NCBI GenBank assembly: GCA_964595485.1
Contig: CAZQQN010000006.1
Span: 1 to 64,000, forward strand
Length of the DNA stretch: 64,000 nt
Origin: CAZQQN01 sp964595485
GTDB lineage: Bacteria; Bacteroidota; Bacteroidia; CAILMK01; CAYYUA01
Direction: 5' to 3'
A program made the position numbers and the translations under genes. How positions within the stretch are numbered: the first letter of the stretch is position 1; the number at the start of each line of letters is the position of its first letter. The notes under the pieces were generated by a model. That model saw nothing but the letters and a program-made list of their open reading frames with translations. It was not told the origin of the DNA and made no database searches. Below, in pieces: positions 41,219 to 50,498 of the stretch.

Positions 41219-42205
41219 ATGAAGATACTTGAACAACTCAAAAGCAGCCTTAATTATACCCTTTCCTCTAAGTACTTTCTTGCTGTAAGCTGCCTTGCCC
41301 TGATTTTAAATGGTTGTGAGGAAAACATTGATGTGGATCTGCCCGAAAAAGAAGAAAGCCTTGTAATCGAGAGTCATATAGAAAACGGTTTGCCCCCCTA
41401 TGCGATATTAACCAAAGATCAGCCCTATTTTGAAGAAATAAATGAAGAAGCTCTTAATGATGTTTTTGTGGAAAACATTGACACCTGCTGGGTTACTAAT
41501 TTTAAGGATACAATGGCTTTGCAAAAGGTAAACCCGCGTAATCTACCGTCCGAATTAAGGGAGATATTCATTGAAGTTTTTCGGGTGGAGGAATCTGATT
41601 TCCGGGAAGGTCTGGAACTGGTTATTTATTTACCCGATTTCAGGAGTGATAATTTTTTCACTGGAAAACCGGGTGGCAATTACAAAATGTACGTTAAAAC
41701 GCCCAATCATGAAGCGACTGCGACAACCACTATAACCAAACAAGCCAATCTGGACTCACTCTACTACGAAATAGAGGGACCCAATGATGACTATGCCCAA
41801 GCTTTTATCAAAGTGGATGATCCGAAAGGTGAACCCTATTATTACCGATATTTAACAAAAAGGAATGATGAACCATTTTATGCACCGGTTGCGGGTTCAG
41901 TAGCAAGCGATGAGGCGGTGGATGGTACTACTTTCAAGTTCCCTATTAACAGGGCTTATCCCAGGGCCGGCGCCAATCCTTCAGATGAAACATTTGGGCT
42001 CTTTAAAGTGAGAGACACCGTCATAGTCAAATTCTGCGCGATCGATGAGGAGCATTATAATTACTGGAGCACGCTTGAAGAGGATTTAAGAAACCAGGGG
42101 AATCCCTTTGGGTCACCTACCATTATCCAAAGCAATGTCAATGGTGGCTTAGGTATATTCGGGGGCTATTCTTGTGACTATGATACGGTGGTAATAAGTA
42201 AATAA
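41219..42205 (+). CDS. DUF4249 surface lipoprotein
   Basis: This 328-aa protein has a signal and lipobox LNGCEENIDVDLPEKEESLV (Cys near residue 33), where E.N.D.DLP after the Cys is typical of DUF4249. The body is beta-rich, with VIESHIENGLPPYAILT near the start and a C-terminal GGLGIFGGYSCDYDTVVI. Members are encoded next to TonB-dependent receptors, as here, and presumably act as outer-membrane partners of the receptor. Exact role unknown. It is convergent with tadA, with 8 bp between the stops. Confidence 0.85.
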   Translation: MKILEQLKSSLNYTLSSKYFLAVSCLALILNGCEENIDVDLPEKEESLVIESHIENGLPPYAILTKDQPYFEEINEEALNDVFVENIDTCWVTNFKDTMALQKVNPRNLPSELREIFIEVFRVEESDFREGLELVIYLPDFRSDNFFTGKPGGNYKMYVKTPNHEATATTTITKQANLDSLYYEIEGPNDDYAQAFIKVDDPKGEPYYYRYLTKRNDEPFYAPVAGSVASDEAVDGTTFKFPINRAYPRAGANPSDETFGLFKVRDTVIVKFCAIDEEHYNYWSTLEEDLRNQGNPFGSPTIIQSNVNGGLGIFGGYSCDYDTVVISK

Positions 42206-42213
42206 AGGAAAAT

Positions 42214-42660
42214 TTAACGCTTTTCCCTGAAAAATTCCTGAATGAACGAACGGCATTCTTCCTCCTCTACACCGGGTGTTATTTGCGTATTGGGATGAAG
42301 GATGTTAGGCTCATATTTTGTGAATCCCTTTTTATCATCGTGAGCACCAAAAATTAAGCCTTCTATATGGGCCCATGCCAAGGCCCCTGCACACATTGGA
42401 CAAGGCTCAACCGTTACGTACACCCGGCATTCATTCAAATACTTACTACCTAAATATTCAGTCGCAGATGTTAGTGCAATCATCTCTGCATGGGCTGTCA
42501 CATCCTGTAATTGCTCAGTCATATTGTGGCCTTTGGCAATTATTTGACGATTACTAACAACAACGGCTCCGATTGGAATCTCACCTTTATCTTCAGCTAT
42601 TTGAGCCTGTTTCAGGGCTTCCTTCATGTAGTGCTCATCTGAAAATACACTAAAGGTCAT
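42214..42660 (-). CDS. tadA: tRNA-specific adenosine deaminase
   Basis: ATG at 42660 (MTFSVFSDEHYMKEALKQAQ) is preferred over the TTG at 42681, because TadA proteins start just before the DE.YM..AL helix. The 148-aa protein has VTAHAEMIALTSA (HAE) and VTVEPCPMCAGALAWA (PCxxC) zinc motifs and the PIGAVVV strand. It converts adenosine 34 of tRNA-Arg(ACG) to inosine, an essential step in decoding. The C-terminal CRSFIQEFFREKR is also typical. Confidence 0.93.
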   Translation of the reverse strand: MTFSVFSDEHYMKEALKQAQIAEDKGEIPIGAVVVSNRQIIAKGHNMTEQLQDVTAHAEMIALTSATEYLGSKYLNECRVYVTVEPCPMCAGALAWAHIEGLIFGAHDDKKGFTKYEPNILHPNTQITPGVEEEECRSFIQEFFREKR

Positions 42661-42846
42661 TTTTGCCTTAAATTTGGCCAAAATTTAAATTAGTTTTTGA
42701 GATAATTGTGTTTTAAGCCTTCAAATTCTATATTTCAGGCATGATTTTTTCAAAGTTAAGCTTGATCGGTATGATTTAGTTTTAAATGGCCCCAAAAACG
42801 GGTAATTTGTGAATTTTGTTTAGTGCCAGGTAAAAAAAGCTTCTTT

Positions 42847-45276
42847 ATGTTAAAGCGGATACTTCTCCCATTTATAGCTTTATGGATAGTTGGAATCGAG
42901 CCAGCATCTTCTCAAATCCTGGAACCTGTTAAATGGGAATACAATGTAGCCAAAAAAGGTGATAAGGTCTACGAACTTAAGCTTGTAGCCAATATTGATT
43001 CAGGTTGGCATATTTATGGGCAGGAAATTGATGGGGAAGGCCCAGTACCTACTTCATTTAAATTTCAAGATGATGAGGAATATAAGTTGCTTGGAGAAGT
43101 TGAACCTCGTGAAGAAGGCACCGTGAAGCAGGATGAGATGTTCGGAGCCGAATTCACCACATTTCATGGAAAAACCGTTTTTGTACAAAAGGTGAGAATA
43201 AAAGATGGGGCTGATGTTGATCGCATAAGTGGAGAGCTGGAATTTATGACCTGCACGGAAGGCAAGTGCCTGCCGCCTACTAACAAAAATTTCACCTTTC
43301 AATTAAAAGGGAATTCCCCGGATAAAAATAAAGCGAAAAACAAACAATCTAAAGAAGAATCCAGCAGTTGGGAATCTGATAATGGAAAGGAAAATGATAA
43401 AAAGACTTCCAATAAAGAGAGTGGAAACAGCAAAGATCTTTTAGATCCGGTTGACTGGGATTATAAGCTGGAAAAACTAGAAGGGAATCTATTTAAACTC
43501 ACCATCAAAGCTGACATTCAAGATGGATGGCGTATTTACGGGCAAGATATTGATGAAGGCGGGCCAGAGGCAACCAGTTTCAATATGCACGCCGATGAGC
43601 AACCCATAACGACTCAGGGTAATATCCAGCCGGTTAAAGATCCAGTAAGCAAGTATGACTCCGTGTTTGGGATGAAATTGACCTATTTCAAAAATTCGGC
43701 CCGGTTCATTCAAAGGCTCAAACTGGAGAAGAAGATCAAAAATTTTGATGCTGAGGTCCGGTATATGACCTGTGATAATAGCCGTTGCCTTCCTCCTGAA
43801 GAAGAAACCCTAAATATAGAATTAACGAAAGAAGAATTAGCCGGTGTCAAAGAGCTCAAATCAACAAACAGTAGTGATAATGATACCCCAAAAACGATGT
43901 GGGGAATTTTCATTGCTGGTTTTGCGGGCGGATTCGTAGCCCTGCTAACCCCTTGCGTATTTCCCATGATTCCTTTAACGGTAAGCTTTTTTACAAAGAG
44001 TAGTGCCAATAAGACCAGGGGTATCATTAATGCTTTGATATATGGACTTTCTATCGTTATCATTTATGTAGGCCTTGGGTTTTTGGTTACTAAATTATTT
44101 GGCCCAAGCGCATTGAATGAAATGGCAAGTAATATTTGGTTTAACCTGGCTTTTTTCGTGATTTTCCTGACGTTTGCCATTTCACTCTTTGGAGCTTTTG
44201 AGCTTACATTACCTTCATCCTGGGCTAATAAAGCAGATCAAATGTCCGATAAGGGAGGCCTAATCGGAATATTTTTCATGGCTTTTACACTTGCGGTGGT
44301 ATCATTCTCTTGCACCGGGCCGATTATAGGCCCTTTGTTAGTGCAATCCGCTGTTATGGGCGGTAATATCGGACCAATAATGGGAATGGGTGGGTTCTCA
44401 TTGGCCCTTGCATTGCCATTCACCCTTTTTGCAGTATTCCCCGGTTGGCTCAATACCCTTCCAAAGTCCGGGGGTTGGATGAATACCGTTAAAGTGACGC
44501 TTGGATTCCTGGAATTGGGACTTGCCCTGAAATTTCTTTCAAACGTTGATATGGCTTACAGTTGGGGTATCCTGCCCCGTGAAATATTCCTTGGTCTTTG
44601 GATGCTTATTGCTCTGGCTCTTGCATTATACTTATTCGGTATTTACAAGTTTCCTCATGATAGCCCAGGTAAAAGGTTTTCCATACCAAGTGCGGTTTTC
44701 GGACTCTTCTTTTTGGCTTTTGCAGGATATGCAGGGAGCGGTATTGCCGGCAACACGCTCCATTATTTGAGTGGATTTCCACCGCCAAGCTTTTACTCGG
44801 TATGGGAAAGTAAAGATTGCCCCCAGAATTTTAACTGCTTTCATGATTATGATAAAGCTTTGACCCATGCTAAGCAGGTTAATAAGCCACTCATGCTTGA
44901 TTTTACCGGCTGGTCATGCGTAAATTGCCGTAAAATGGAAGAAAATGTTTGGATTAAACCTGATATTAAGCAATTAATAAGTGAAGAATACATTTTAGTG
45001 TCACTATATGTAGATGAAAAAAAGAAATTGCCAAAGGATGAGCGCTATGTATCTGATTTCAGTGATCAGAAAATAACCACAGTTGGCAATAAGTGGAGTG
45101 ATTTCCAGGCAAGCCGCTTCGGAGCTAATTCTCAACCATATTACGTACTTCTTGACCAGGATGGAGAGAAATTAATAGACCCCAAAGGATATACGCCTAA
45201 TCCTGAAGCCTACGAAGCTTTTCTGAAAAAAGGTCTGAAAGCTTTCAACAAGAACCAAAAGGAGGTTTCTCGCTAA
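42847..45276 (+). CDS. DsbD-like thiol reductase with duplicated N-terminal domain
   Basis: ATG at 42847 (MLKRILLPFIALWIVGIEPAS) gives a signal peptide and about 809 aa. Two homologous DsbD-alpha-like domains follow. The first (about 24-160) has GWHIYGQEIDGEGPVPTSF and MTCTEGKCLPP; the second (about 200-335) has GWRIYGQDIDEGGPEATSF and MTCDNSRCLPP. They are joined by a Ser/Asn/Lys-rich linker. The membrane part has about eight helices with the redox Cys in LLTPCVFPMIPL and SFSCTGPIIGP. The C-terminal thioredoxin domain has WSCVNCRKMEE. It passes electrons from cytosolic thioredoxin to periplasmic proteins. Having two N-domains rather than one is unusual. Confidence 0.9.
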   Translation: MLKRILLPFIALWIVGIEPASSQILEPVKWEYNVAKKGDKVYELKLVANIDSGWHIYGQEIDGEGPVPTSFKFQDDEEYKLLGEVEPREEGTVKQDEMFGAEFTTFHGKTVFVQKVRIKDGADVDRISGELEFMTCTEGKCLPPTNKNFTFQLKGNSPDKNKAKNKQSKEESSSWESDNGKENDKKTSNKESGNSKDLLDPVDWDYKLEKLEGNLFKLTIKADIQDGWRIYGQDIDEGGPEATSFNMHADEQPITTQGNIQPVKDPVSKYDSVFGMKLTYFKNSARFIQRLKLEKKIKNFDAEVRYMTCDNSRCLPPEEETLNIELTKEELAGVKELKSTNSSDNDTPKTMWGIFIAGFAGGFVALLTPCVFPMIPLTVSFFTKSSANKTRGIINALIYGLSIVIIYVGLGFLVTKLFGPSALNEMASNIWFNLAFFVIFLTFAISLFGAFELTLPSSWANKADQMSDKGGLIGIFFMAFTLAVVSFSCTGPIIGPLLVQSAVMGGNIGPIMGMGGFSLALALPFTLFAVFPGWLNTLPKSGGWMNTVKVTLGFLELGLALKFLSNVDMAYSWGILPREIFLGLWMLIALALALYLFGIYKFPHDSPGKRFSIPSAVFGLFFLAFAGYAGSGIAGNTLHYLSGFPPPSFYSVWESKDCPQNFNCFHDYDKALTHAKQVNKPLMLDFTGWSCVNCRKMEENVWIKPDIKQLISEEYILVSLYVDEKKKLPKDERYVSDFSDQKITTVGNKWSDFQASRFGANSQPYYVLLDQDGEKLIDPKGYTPNPEAYEAFLKKGLKAFNKNQKEVSR

Positions 45277-45298
45277 TCAATTTGTAAACTGCCTTTAA

Positions 45299-45886
45299 AT
45301 GGATTTAACTCGCAAACACTTAGAAGAAGCCCAGGACGTTTTGAATTGGTTCTTGGCTGATGATCAGAATATCCGGCAAGTTGAAAAAGGTGGTGAGCTT
45401 TTAGCCAAGGTACTTGAAAATGGCAATAAGGTACTATCATGCGGAAATGGTGGATCTATGAGTGATTCGATGCATTTTGCTGAAGAACTTGTGGGTAAAT
45501 TCCGCGATGAAAGAAGAGCGCTTCCGGCAATAGCCCTTGGTGCTGATCCTTCTTTCACAAGCTGTACGTCAAATGATTTCGGGTATGAATATGTGTTTGA
45601 AAGAGGTTTGGCGGCTTTCGCGCATGAAGGAGATGTCCTACTCGGTATTTCCACAAGCGGTAATTCAGGCAATGTGGTAAAGGCGGTTGATTTAGCCCGA
45701 AATAAGGGATTGAATGTGATTTGTTTAACAGGGAAAGATGGCGGTGAATTAGCCGGAAAATGTGACGTGGAAGTCAGAGTACCTCATTTTGGCTACGCTG
45801 ATCGGATTCAGGAAATCCACATCAAGGTCATTCATACTTTTATTGATATGGTGGAAAAGCGGTTAGGTATCTCTCAATCTGGGTAG
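45299..45886 (+). CDS. gmhA: Sedoheptulose 7-phosphate isomerase (SIS domain)
   Basis: This 195-aa single-SIS-domain protein has the GmhA motifs: VLSCGNGGSMSDSMHFAEEL (about residues 46-65), DVLLGISTSGNSGNVVKA (about 116-133) and a C-terminal HIKVIHTFIDMVE with the metal/base His. It converts sedoheptulose 7-phosphate to D-glycero-D-manno-heptose 7-phosphate for lipopolysaccharide core or surface heptose. The other heptose genes are not in this window. DiaA-like proteins share the fold but the motif set fits GmhA. It is 22 bp after the DsbD-like gene. Confidence 0.9.
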   Translation: MDLTRKHLEEAQDVLNWFLADDQNIRQVEKGGELLAKVLENGNKVLSCGNGGSMSDSMHFAEELVGKFRDERRALPAIALGADPSFTSCTSNDFGYEYVFERGLAAFAHEGDVLLGISTSGNSGNVVKAVDLARNKGLNVICLTGKDGGELAGKCDVEVRVPHFGYADRIQEIHIKVIHTFIDMVEKRLGISQSG

Positions 45887-45914
45887 GCTTAAAATCTTCA
45901 TCATCTAACCGCAT

Positions 45915-46532
45915 TTAATCATCAAATTTTTTCTCACCAGCTCTGATAACGGCGTCAAGCCTGTTATCTTCCGGAGGAATTGGGCAAGTAAACTCGCCAT
46001 TATAAGTACAATAGGGATTGTAAGCCTGGTTGAAATCCAGTATAGTGGTATCACCTCCACCAAGTTTTTTCTTATCTAAGTACCGTCCACCTTCATAAGT
46101 GCTGTGACCATTGGTCCGGTCATAGAAAGGAATGAAAATGGTGTTCTTGTTACCATCTTTAGACTCAAGGTTTTTATAAGCAAACAGGGAAAGGGATTGA
46201 TCATGCAAATCGAACTTAAGCTTAGCATATTGGCTATAAAGCTTTTTCTCCCCATTGGTATAAGCCATTTTAATGGTATCAGGTTTGCCAACCTTCTGGA
46301 CATCGGCTATTACCCGGTATTTTTTCTTAACGGGGAAGTAATTAAGGCTCCTGAAACCCATCTGTTGTTGTTCTCTTAGGGGAGAAGCATCTGCATACTT
46401 GAAATGTTTGTCTTTTTCAAAACGCTTTCTTTTGACCTTAGCCTTATAACTTAACTCATCCTGAGAGCATTGCCATATAAAAGGGGTTAAGGTGATAACT
46501 ATTAGAAGCAGAATGAAGCTGTTTTTCCTCAT
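45915..46532 (-). CDS. DUF1684 lipoprotein
   Basis: This 205-aa protein has a signal with lipobox IWQCSQDE (Cys near residue 22). The DUF1684 hallmarks are FIPFYDRTNGHSTYEGGRYLD (about 130-150) and LDFNQAYNPYCTYNGEFTCPIPP (about 165-187), with conserved Tyr, Asn, Pro and Cys. The function is unknown. The gene follows the Omp28-related gene by 3 bp on the minus strand and is probably its operon partner. Confidence 0.87.
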   Translation of the reverse strand: MRKNSFILLLIVITLTPFIWQCSQDELSYKAKVKRKRFEKDKHFKYADASPLREQQQMGFRSLNYFPVKKKYRVIADVQKVGKPDTIKMAYTNGEKKLYSQYAKLKFDLHDQSLSLFAYKNLESKDGNKNTIFIPFYDRTNGHSTYEGGRYLDKKKLGGGDTTILDFNQAYNPYCTYNGEFTCPIPPEDNRLDAVIRAGEKKFDD

Positions 46533-46535
46533 TGA

Positions 46536-47510
46536 CTAAAGGCCTGTTTTTTGTACTTGTAAAATTGTATGTTTGGGTTGTGACCTGTGAACAAAGGCTA
46601 CAGCATTAAGGTTTTCCAGCTTCCAATTATCCTCAACAGTAAAGCGGAAACCTTTGCTGATAACGGTTCGAGCTTCCGGATTTTCCGAAATTCTTTCACC
46701 GAGGTAAGGGGTTAAAATTTTCCGCAACACATAATCATGCTCGTAATCGGGTACTTTTTTCTGGGGGGTAAGCTGGTAATCAATAATATTGTCTTCCGTA
46801 ACAGCAACAGTGAGGTTGACCTGCTCGCTTAGCGCCTTGTGGAAATAAACCTTGATATTCAGTGTTACCTTGTTATCCTTCACAAACTTCTTCATATAGA
46901 TATTGGCCTTAACTTTATTAAAACGTTCGGGGCCTTTACTTTCCCATTTCTGATAATCCAGTATTGGCCCATCTTCACCCTGAAACTTGAATCGATCTAT
47001 CATGCCAGCCGGCTGCGGCGGTTTGCCGAATTCCTCGTAAAGCGATTGACCCTTCTCGATCCTGTAGTTTTCCTTGCTTTCATCATATGGCCTGGAAAAA
47101 TTAACGTTTGAATGGATACCGAGGGCTATCACTCTATCCCCGTAATCTTTTTTCAGGGATTTGATATTATCAGTAGCTTTAGGACAATTGTTGCAACGAA
47201 CGCCTGTAAAATCCTCAATGAGAATATTTTTTTCCTGCCTTGAACTATCAGTTGATGCTTTGTATGTTGTGTCTGTCAATAAAGATTGAATGATAGAATC
47301 CGATCTACTTAATGAATCATTTCCTTGTGTGGAATCATTTCCTTGTGTGGAATCATTTTGGCTTATTTCTTCATTTTCAGGTGGTTCCAGTTGAATATCC
47401 GGGCCTTCTTCTTCGCATGAGGTTAAAAAAAAGATTAACCCTGGAAAAACCAGGAAAACAGTAACGGCTTTTAGTGCCTTTAATGAAAATCCCCTTAAAC
47501 GAAGTGCCAT
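46536..47510 (-). CDS. Omp28-related outer-membrane lipoprotein
   Basis: This 324-aa protein has a signal and lipobox LTSCEEEG (Cys near 32). A low-complexity linker with two NDSTQG repeats and a related NDSLSRSDS follows (about 52-70). The Omp28 domain then has NILIEDFTGVRCNNCPKA (about 94-111), with a CxxC in a thioredoxin-like context, and VIALGIHSN. Omp28 is a Porphyromonas surface protein; related proteins occur widely in Bacteroidota and their role is unclear. It is encoded between the DUF6029 gene and the DUF1684 gene, all on the minus strand with very short gaps. Confidence 0.85.
   Translation of the reverse strand: MALRLRGFSLKALKAVTVFLVFPGLIFFLTSCEEEGPDIQLEPPENEEISQNDSTQGNDSTQGNDSLSRSDSIIQSLLTDTTYKASTDSSRQEKNILIEDFTGVRCNNCPKATDNIKSLKKDYGDRVIALGIHSNVNFSRPYDESKENYRIEKGQSLYEEFGKPPQPAGMIDRFKFQGEDGPILDYQKWESKGPERFNKVKANIYMKKFVKDNKVTLNIKVYFHKALSEQVNLTVAVTEDNIIDYQLTPQKKVPDYEHDYVLRKILTPYLGERISENPEARTVISKGFRFTVEDNWKLENLNAVAFVHRSQPKHTILQVQKTGL
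47314..47359. repeat. 18-bp tandem repeat inside the Omp28 gene
   Basis: The unit gaatcatttccttgtgtg is present twice exactly (47314-47331, 47332-47349), followed by a partial third copy. It encodes NDSTQG repeats in the linker after the lipid anchor and keeps the frame. Confidence 0.9.
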
Positions 47511-47527
47511 AATTTGTTCTTTTCAGG

Positions 47528-49198
47528 TTAAAAATTGGTAGTGATGCCAAACTGAGCACCGCTAAAAGCTGGCTCTACACGGCAAACACCACCGGTGCAA
47601 ACAATACCTTGCACTCGTTTGATATAACCCAAGGTAAACCGGGTTTGGTTCGCAGTGTACGTCCCTAATACACTGTAATAATGAACCCATGATTGATCAT
47701 CTAATAGGGCACCATCTCTCCTTGGTTGCGTATTGATCATATCTGTAACGGCAAGGGTGTAGTGAGGTGCCAGGCTGAATTCCAGTAAGCCAAAAAAGAA
47801 ATCTCCCTGATCTTCATCCGTTTTAAGGTATTGAATTTCAGACCTTAAAGATGCATCGCGGGAAAAATTATACGATACTTCAGCATAAGGAGTTATGGTC
47901 CGTACCATGTTAGCACTTGGTTTATTCTGGTATACCGTTCGGTCATAATCAACTTGCTGAACACCAATGGTTGTTTTGAAATCGCGACTCCAACGTCTAA
48001 AGTAATCAAAATTGATTTCTTTGTAGAGTTTATTGCCTGGGTTGTAAACATTTTCGTTCCCTGTCAGTCGCTGGAAACCCACTGTGGGAGCTGATAAAAG
48101 TCTTTTATCTTCTCCATCTTTAATGTAAGAGAGGTTAAGGTTAAAAGTGTTCCCTAAGCTTGGAGAATACTTGATATCAGCTTGGTACCCCTCCTCTCCG
48201 AAAAATAAAGTCTGCGGAGCATAACGGCCGGTTAACCTGCGCTTATGTTGCTTAGCAACAGGTGGCATGTAATTAATACGGCCGCGGAATTGCTGCGCAT
48301 AAGGCGTGGTCTTTAAAACGTAGGTGCGGTTTTTACGGTATTGGAAATTTATACCGAAGCCGCTAAGGCTATAATCAATAGTGCTGTAAAGCGTGTAGCC
48401 ATCACGATTGATAAACTTGTCACCGGCTTTATTACGAATAGCCTCCTTGGTTTTACCAGCATATTCAAAGAACCAGGAAAGGTTTTTGAAGTTAAGGGTG
48501 TTATAAACACTGTAAGCATATACATTATACTTCGGGATAAACCGGTCATCGTAATTGCTATAATTCCTGATTTCATTGGCTATATCATCAATGGTCTGGC
48601 GGCCGTGGGTCCGGTTAATGAAAGCTGCCCCTGAAAAAAGCGATAGTTCATCACCAATGTAAAAATCTTTTTCTATGTTGGCACCTGTTAAGACTGACTT
48701 GTAATCATCGAAACGTTGCTTTTGCCTGCCGCTAAAAGCAGTAACCCTGAATTGGTCAGAAAAGTCATATTTTAACCTAACTCCCTGTACTGCATTGTCA
48801 ATGCCAAGTAAACGGTCCTCATAAGCCCTGAAAATAATCCCACTTCCAAATTGGTCATAGAAATACCCCCCTGTTATGTTAAGGTCCTCTATATCTTTTG
48901 AGATTGAGTAAAAACCAAGCCCTTGTCTATTGTAAGCTTCCTGGGGATTGAAAACGGGTGAATTGTGGAAAGCGTCTAATCGTGTTGTGAACTTAAATCC
49001 TTCCACCCGGTAATTTAGGAGCAACCAACCTTCTGCGGAAGACAACTGTCTTTTATAATGAGTAGTATTGGTTCCGATTCTTGGATCAGGGTCGTATAAA
49101 TTACTATTGAATTGAAGATTTCCTGATAATTCACCTTGCCCAGCGCTCCAAAAAGGTGTTAGCAATATCAATGCACTTGAAAGTAAAAAAATCCGCAT
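47528..49198 (-). CDS. DUF6029-type outer-membrane beta-barrel protein
   Basis: This 556-aa protein has a signal peptide (MRIFLLSSALILLTPFWSAG) and a body of alternating hydrophobic/aromatic strands such as GFGINFQYRKNRTYVLKT and NFDYFRRWSRDFKTTIG. It ends FSGAQFGITTNF, a typical terminal barrel strand. The N-terminal GELSGNLQFNSNLYDPDPRI and TGGYFYDQFGSGIIFRAYEDR match DUF6029 proteins, which are commonly encoded next to Omp28/TlpA-like genes in Bacteroidota. It is probably an integral outer-membrane protein of unknown role. Assignment to the DUF is from memory. Confidence 0.78.
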   Translation of the reverse strand: MRIFLLSSALILLTPFWSAGQGELSGNLQFNSNLYDPDPRIGTNTTHYKRQLSSAEGWLLLNYRVEGFKFTTRLDAFHNSPVFNPQEAYNRQGLGFYSISKDIEDLNITGGYFYDQFGSGIIFRAYEDRLLGIDNAVQGVRLKYDFSDQFRVTAFSGRQKQRFDDYKSVLTGANIEKDFYIGDELSLFSGAAFINRTHGRQTIDDIANEIRNYSNYDDRFIPKYNVYAYSVYNTLNFKNLSWFFEYAGKTKEAIRNKAGDKFINRDGYTLYSTIDYSLSGFGINFQYRKNRTYVLKTTPYAQQFRGRINYMPPVAKQHKRRLTGRYAPQTLFFGEEGYQADIKYSPSLGNTFNLNLSYIKDGEDKRLLSAPTVGFQRLTGNENVYNPGNKLYKEINFDYFRRWSRDFKTTIGVQQVDYDRTVYQNKPSANMVRTITPYAEVSYNFSRDASLRSEIQYLKTDEDQGDFFFGLLEFSLAPHYTLAVTDMINTQPRRDGALLDDQSWVHYYSVLGTYTANQTRFTLGYIKRVQGIVCTGGVCRVEPAFSGAQFGITTNF

Positions 49199-49288
49199 AT
49201 CAAATATGCTTTTTTGAGGCTACATTAACCACAGACAGATGGATTTTTTCAAAGGAAAGGCATTTTTCGTAAAATTGGTTGGGATTAG

Positions 49289-49996
49289 TTAAATCAATCC
49301 TTCATCGTTAAAACTGAAATAGCTACCGCCAGCAAATATCAGGTGGTCAAGCACTTTAATTTCCATGTTTTCACCGGCTTGTTTGAGCTTATTGGTAAGC
49401 TCCTTATCAGCTTCACTAGGTTTGTTGGTGCCTGATGGATGGTTATGACAAAGAATAATGGATGATGCTAACTCCTCTAAGGCTATTTTGAATACAATCT
49501 TGGGATCAACAACGGTACCCGAAACGCCGCCCTTACTGATGTTTTCTTTTTTAATAAGATTGTTTCCCCTGTCTAGTAATAAAATGTAGAATCGTTCATC
49601 TGATTTATCAGCTAAGTAAGGGTATATTGTTTCGTACACTTTGTTGCTGCTATCAATTTTAATTTTATCTTCTCCTGCTTCATTTTTCCGCCTTCTACCC
49701 AACTCAAGGGCTGCAGCAATGCTTATGGCCTTAGCCTTGCCAATTCCCGGGATTTCTGTAAGCTGATTGATTGAGAATTTTCCTACCTTTTGGAGGTTAC
49801 CATCGGCTTTATTTAAAAGTGTTTTAGCTACTTCAACAGCCGATTTATTTTTAGTGCCGGAGCCAATTAAAATGGCTAACAATTCGGCTTTTGTCAAAGC
49901 TTGATAGCCATTGAGCATCAATTTTTCCCTTGGACGGTCTTCTTCAGACCAATCCTTGATGCCTAAATTTTTGTCATATGCTTGGCCAGCCACCAA
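49289..49996 (-). CDS. radC: RadC/MPN-domain protein
   Basis: This 235-aa protein starts at TTG 49996, or GTG 49993; no ATG is in frame before the conserved IKDWSEEDRPREKL. An N-terminal UPF0758 region contains an HhH motif (LTEIPGIGKAKAISIAAALELG, split over about 83-105). The MPN/JAMM metal site is ILCHNHPSGTNKPSEAD (HxHPSG...D, about 178-194). RadC was named for DNA repair, but its biochemical role is unproven. It lies downstream of rpsT with a 9-bp gap. Confidence 0.93.
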   Translation of the reverse strand: MVAGQAYDKNLGIKDWSEEDRPREKLMLNGYQALTKAELLAILIGSGTKNKSAVEVAKTLLNKADGNLQKVGKFSINQLTEIPGIGKAKAISIAAALELGRRRKNEAGEDKIKIDSSNKVYETIYPYLADKSDERFYILLLDRGNNLIKKENISKGGVSGTVVDPKIVFKIALEELASSIILCHNHPSGTNKPSEADKELTNKLKQAGENMEIKVLDHLIFAGGSYFSFNDEGLI

Positions 49997-50005
49997 GTTT
50001 TCATT

Positions 50006-50260
50006 TTAAGAAAGGTTATTTACTTGCTTCCTGAGCTTGGATTTCAGGTTATTGGCTTTGTTCTTATGGATTATGTTCCGTTTAGCTAACCGGTCTAAAC
50101 GCGAAGCTACCGTATTAAACCACTTTTCAGCTTCTTTTTTATCAGTCATAACACGCAATTTTTTGACAGAGTTACGAGCTGTTTTTTTGTAATAATGGTT
50201 ATGACTTTTCTTTTTCACATTTTCTCTTAATCTCTTCTCTGCTGATGGATAATTCGGCAT
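50006..50260 (-). CDS. rpsT: 30S ribosomal protein S20
   Basis: ATG at 50260 (MPNYPSAEKRLRENVKKKSH) gives 84 residues, the normal S20 length. The longer frame to 50287 would begin only 3 bp from the -7 promoter element at 50290-50297, before any likely transcript start, so it is rejected. The basic N-terminal helix (SAEKRLRENVKKKSHNHYYK) and the C-terminal IIHKNKANNLKSKLRKQV are typical. It binds 16S rRNA in the 30S subunit. Confidence 0.95.
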   Translation of the reverse strand: MPNYPSAEKRLRENVKKKSHNHYYKKTARNSVKKLRVMTDKKEAEKWFNTVASRLDRLAKRNIIHKNKANNLKSKLRKQVNNLS

Positions 50261-50289
50261 ATCGCTATATTTAGGTTTTTGTACCACTG

Positions 50290-50297
50290 CAAAATTA
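50290..50297 (-). promoter_or_regulatory. -7 promoter element for rpsT (TAATTTTG)
   Basis: The minus strand reads TAATTTTGCAGT, a perfect TAnnTTTG 29 bp upstream of the rpsT ATG. It shares the 12-base string with the gapA promoter. Confidence 0.65.
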
Positions 50298-50498
50298 AGG
50301 GTTTTAAATGAAATACTAAAATTACCCCATTTAACCCTTTATAAGCCAAAAAGAAACTTGGTCAAAATATGACGATAGAAAATCCAATGTTAACCTTGCC
50401 ATCTTTGAGAACCCATTAGCTTTTAGTGTGGCTAATAAATAGACCTGCTATTTCACTCATACTAAATCTGGGAAAAAGATTACTTACCAGAAAGCTTT

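Noticed and set aside
48341..48634. Plus-strand reading frame opposite the DUF6029 gene, and similar long antisense frames elsewhere
   Set aside because: They lie wholly within well-supported genes, lack family features and have no promoter or conserved start.
50261..50287. Longer S20 start at 50287
   Set aside because: It would lie before the transcription start implied by the -7 element at 50290-50297, and the resulting N-terminus is not S20-like.
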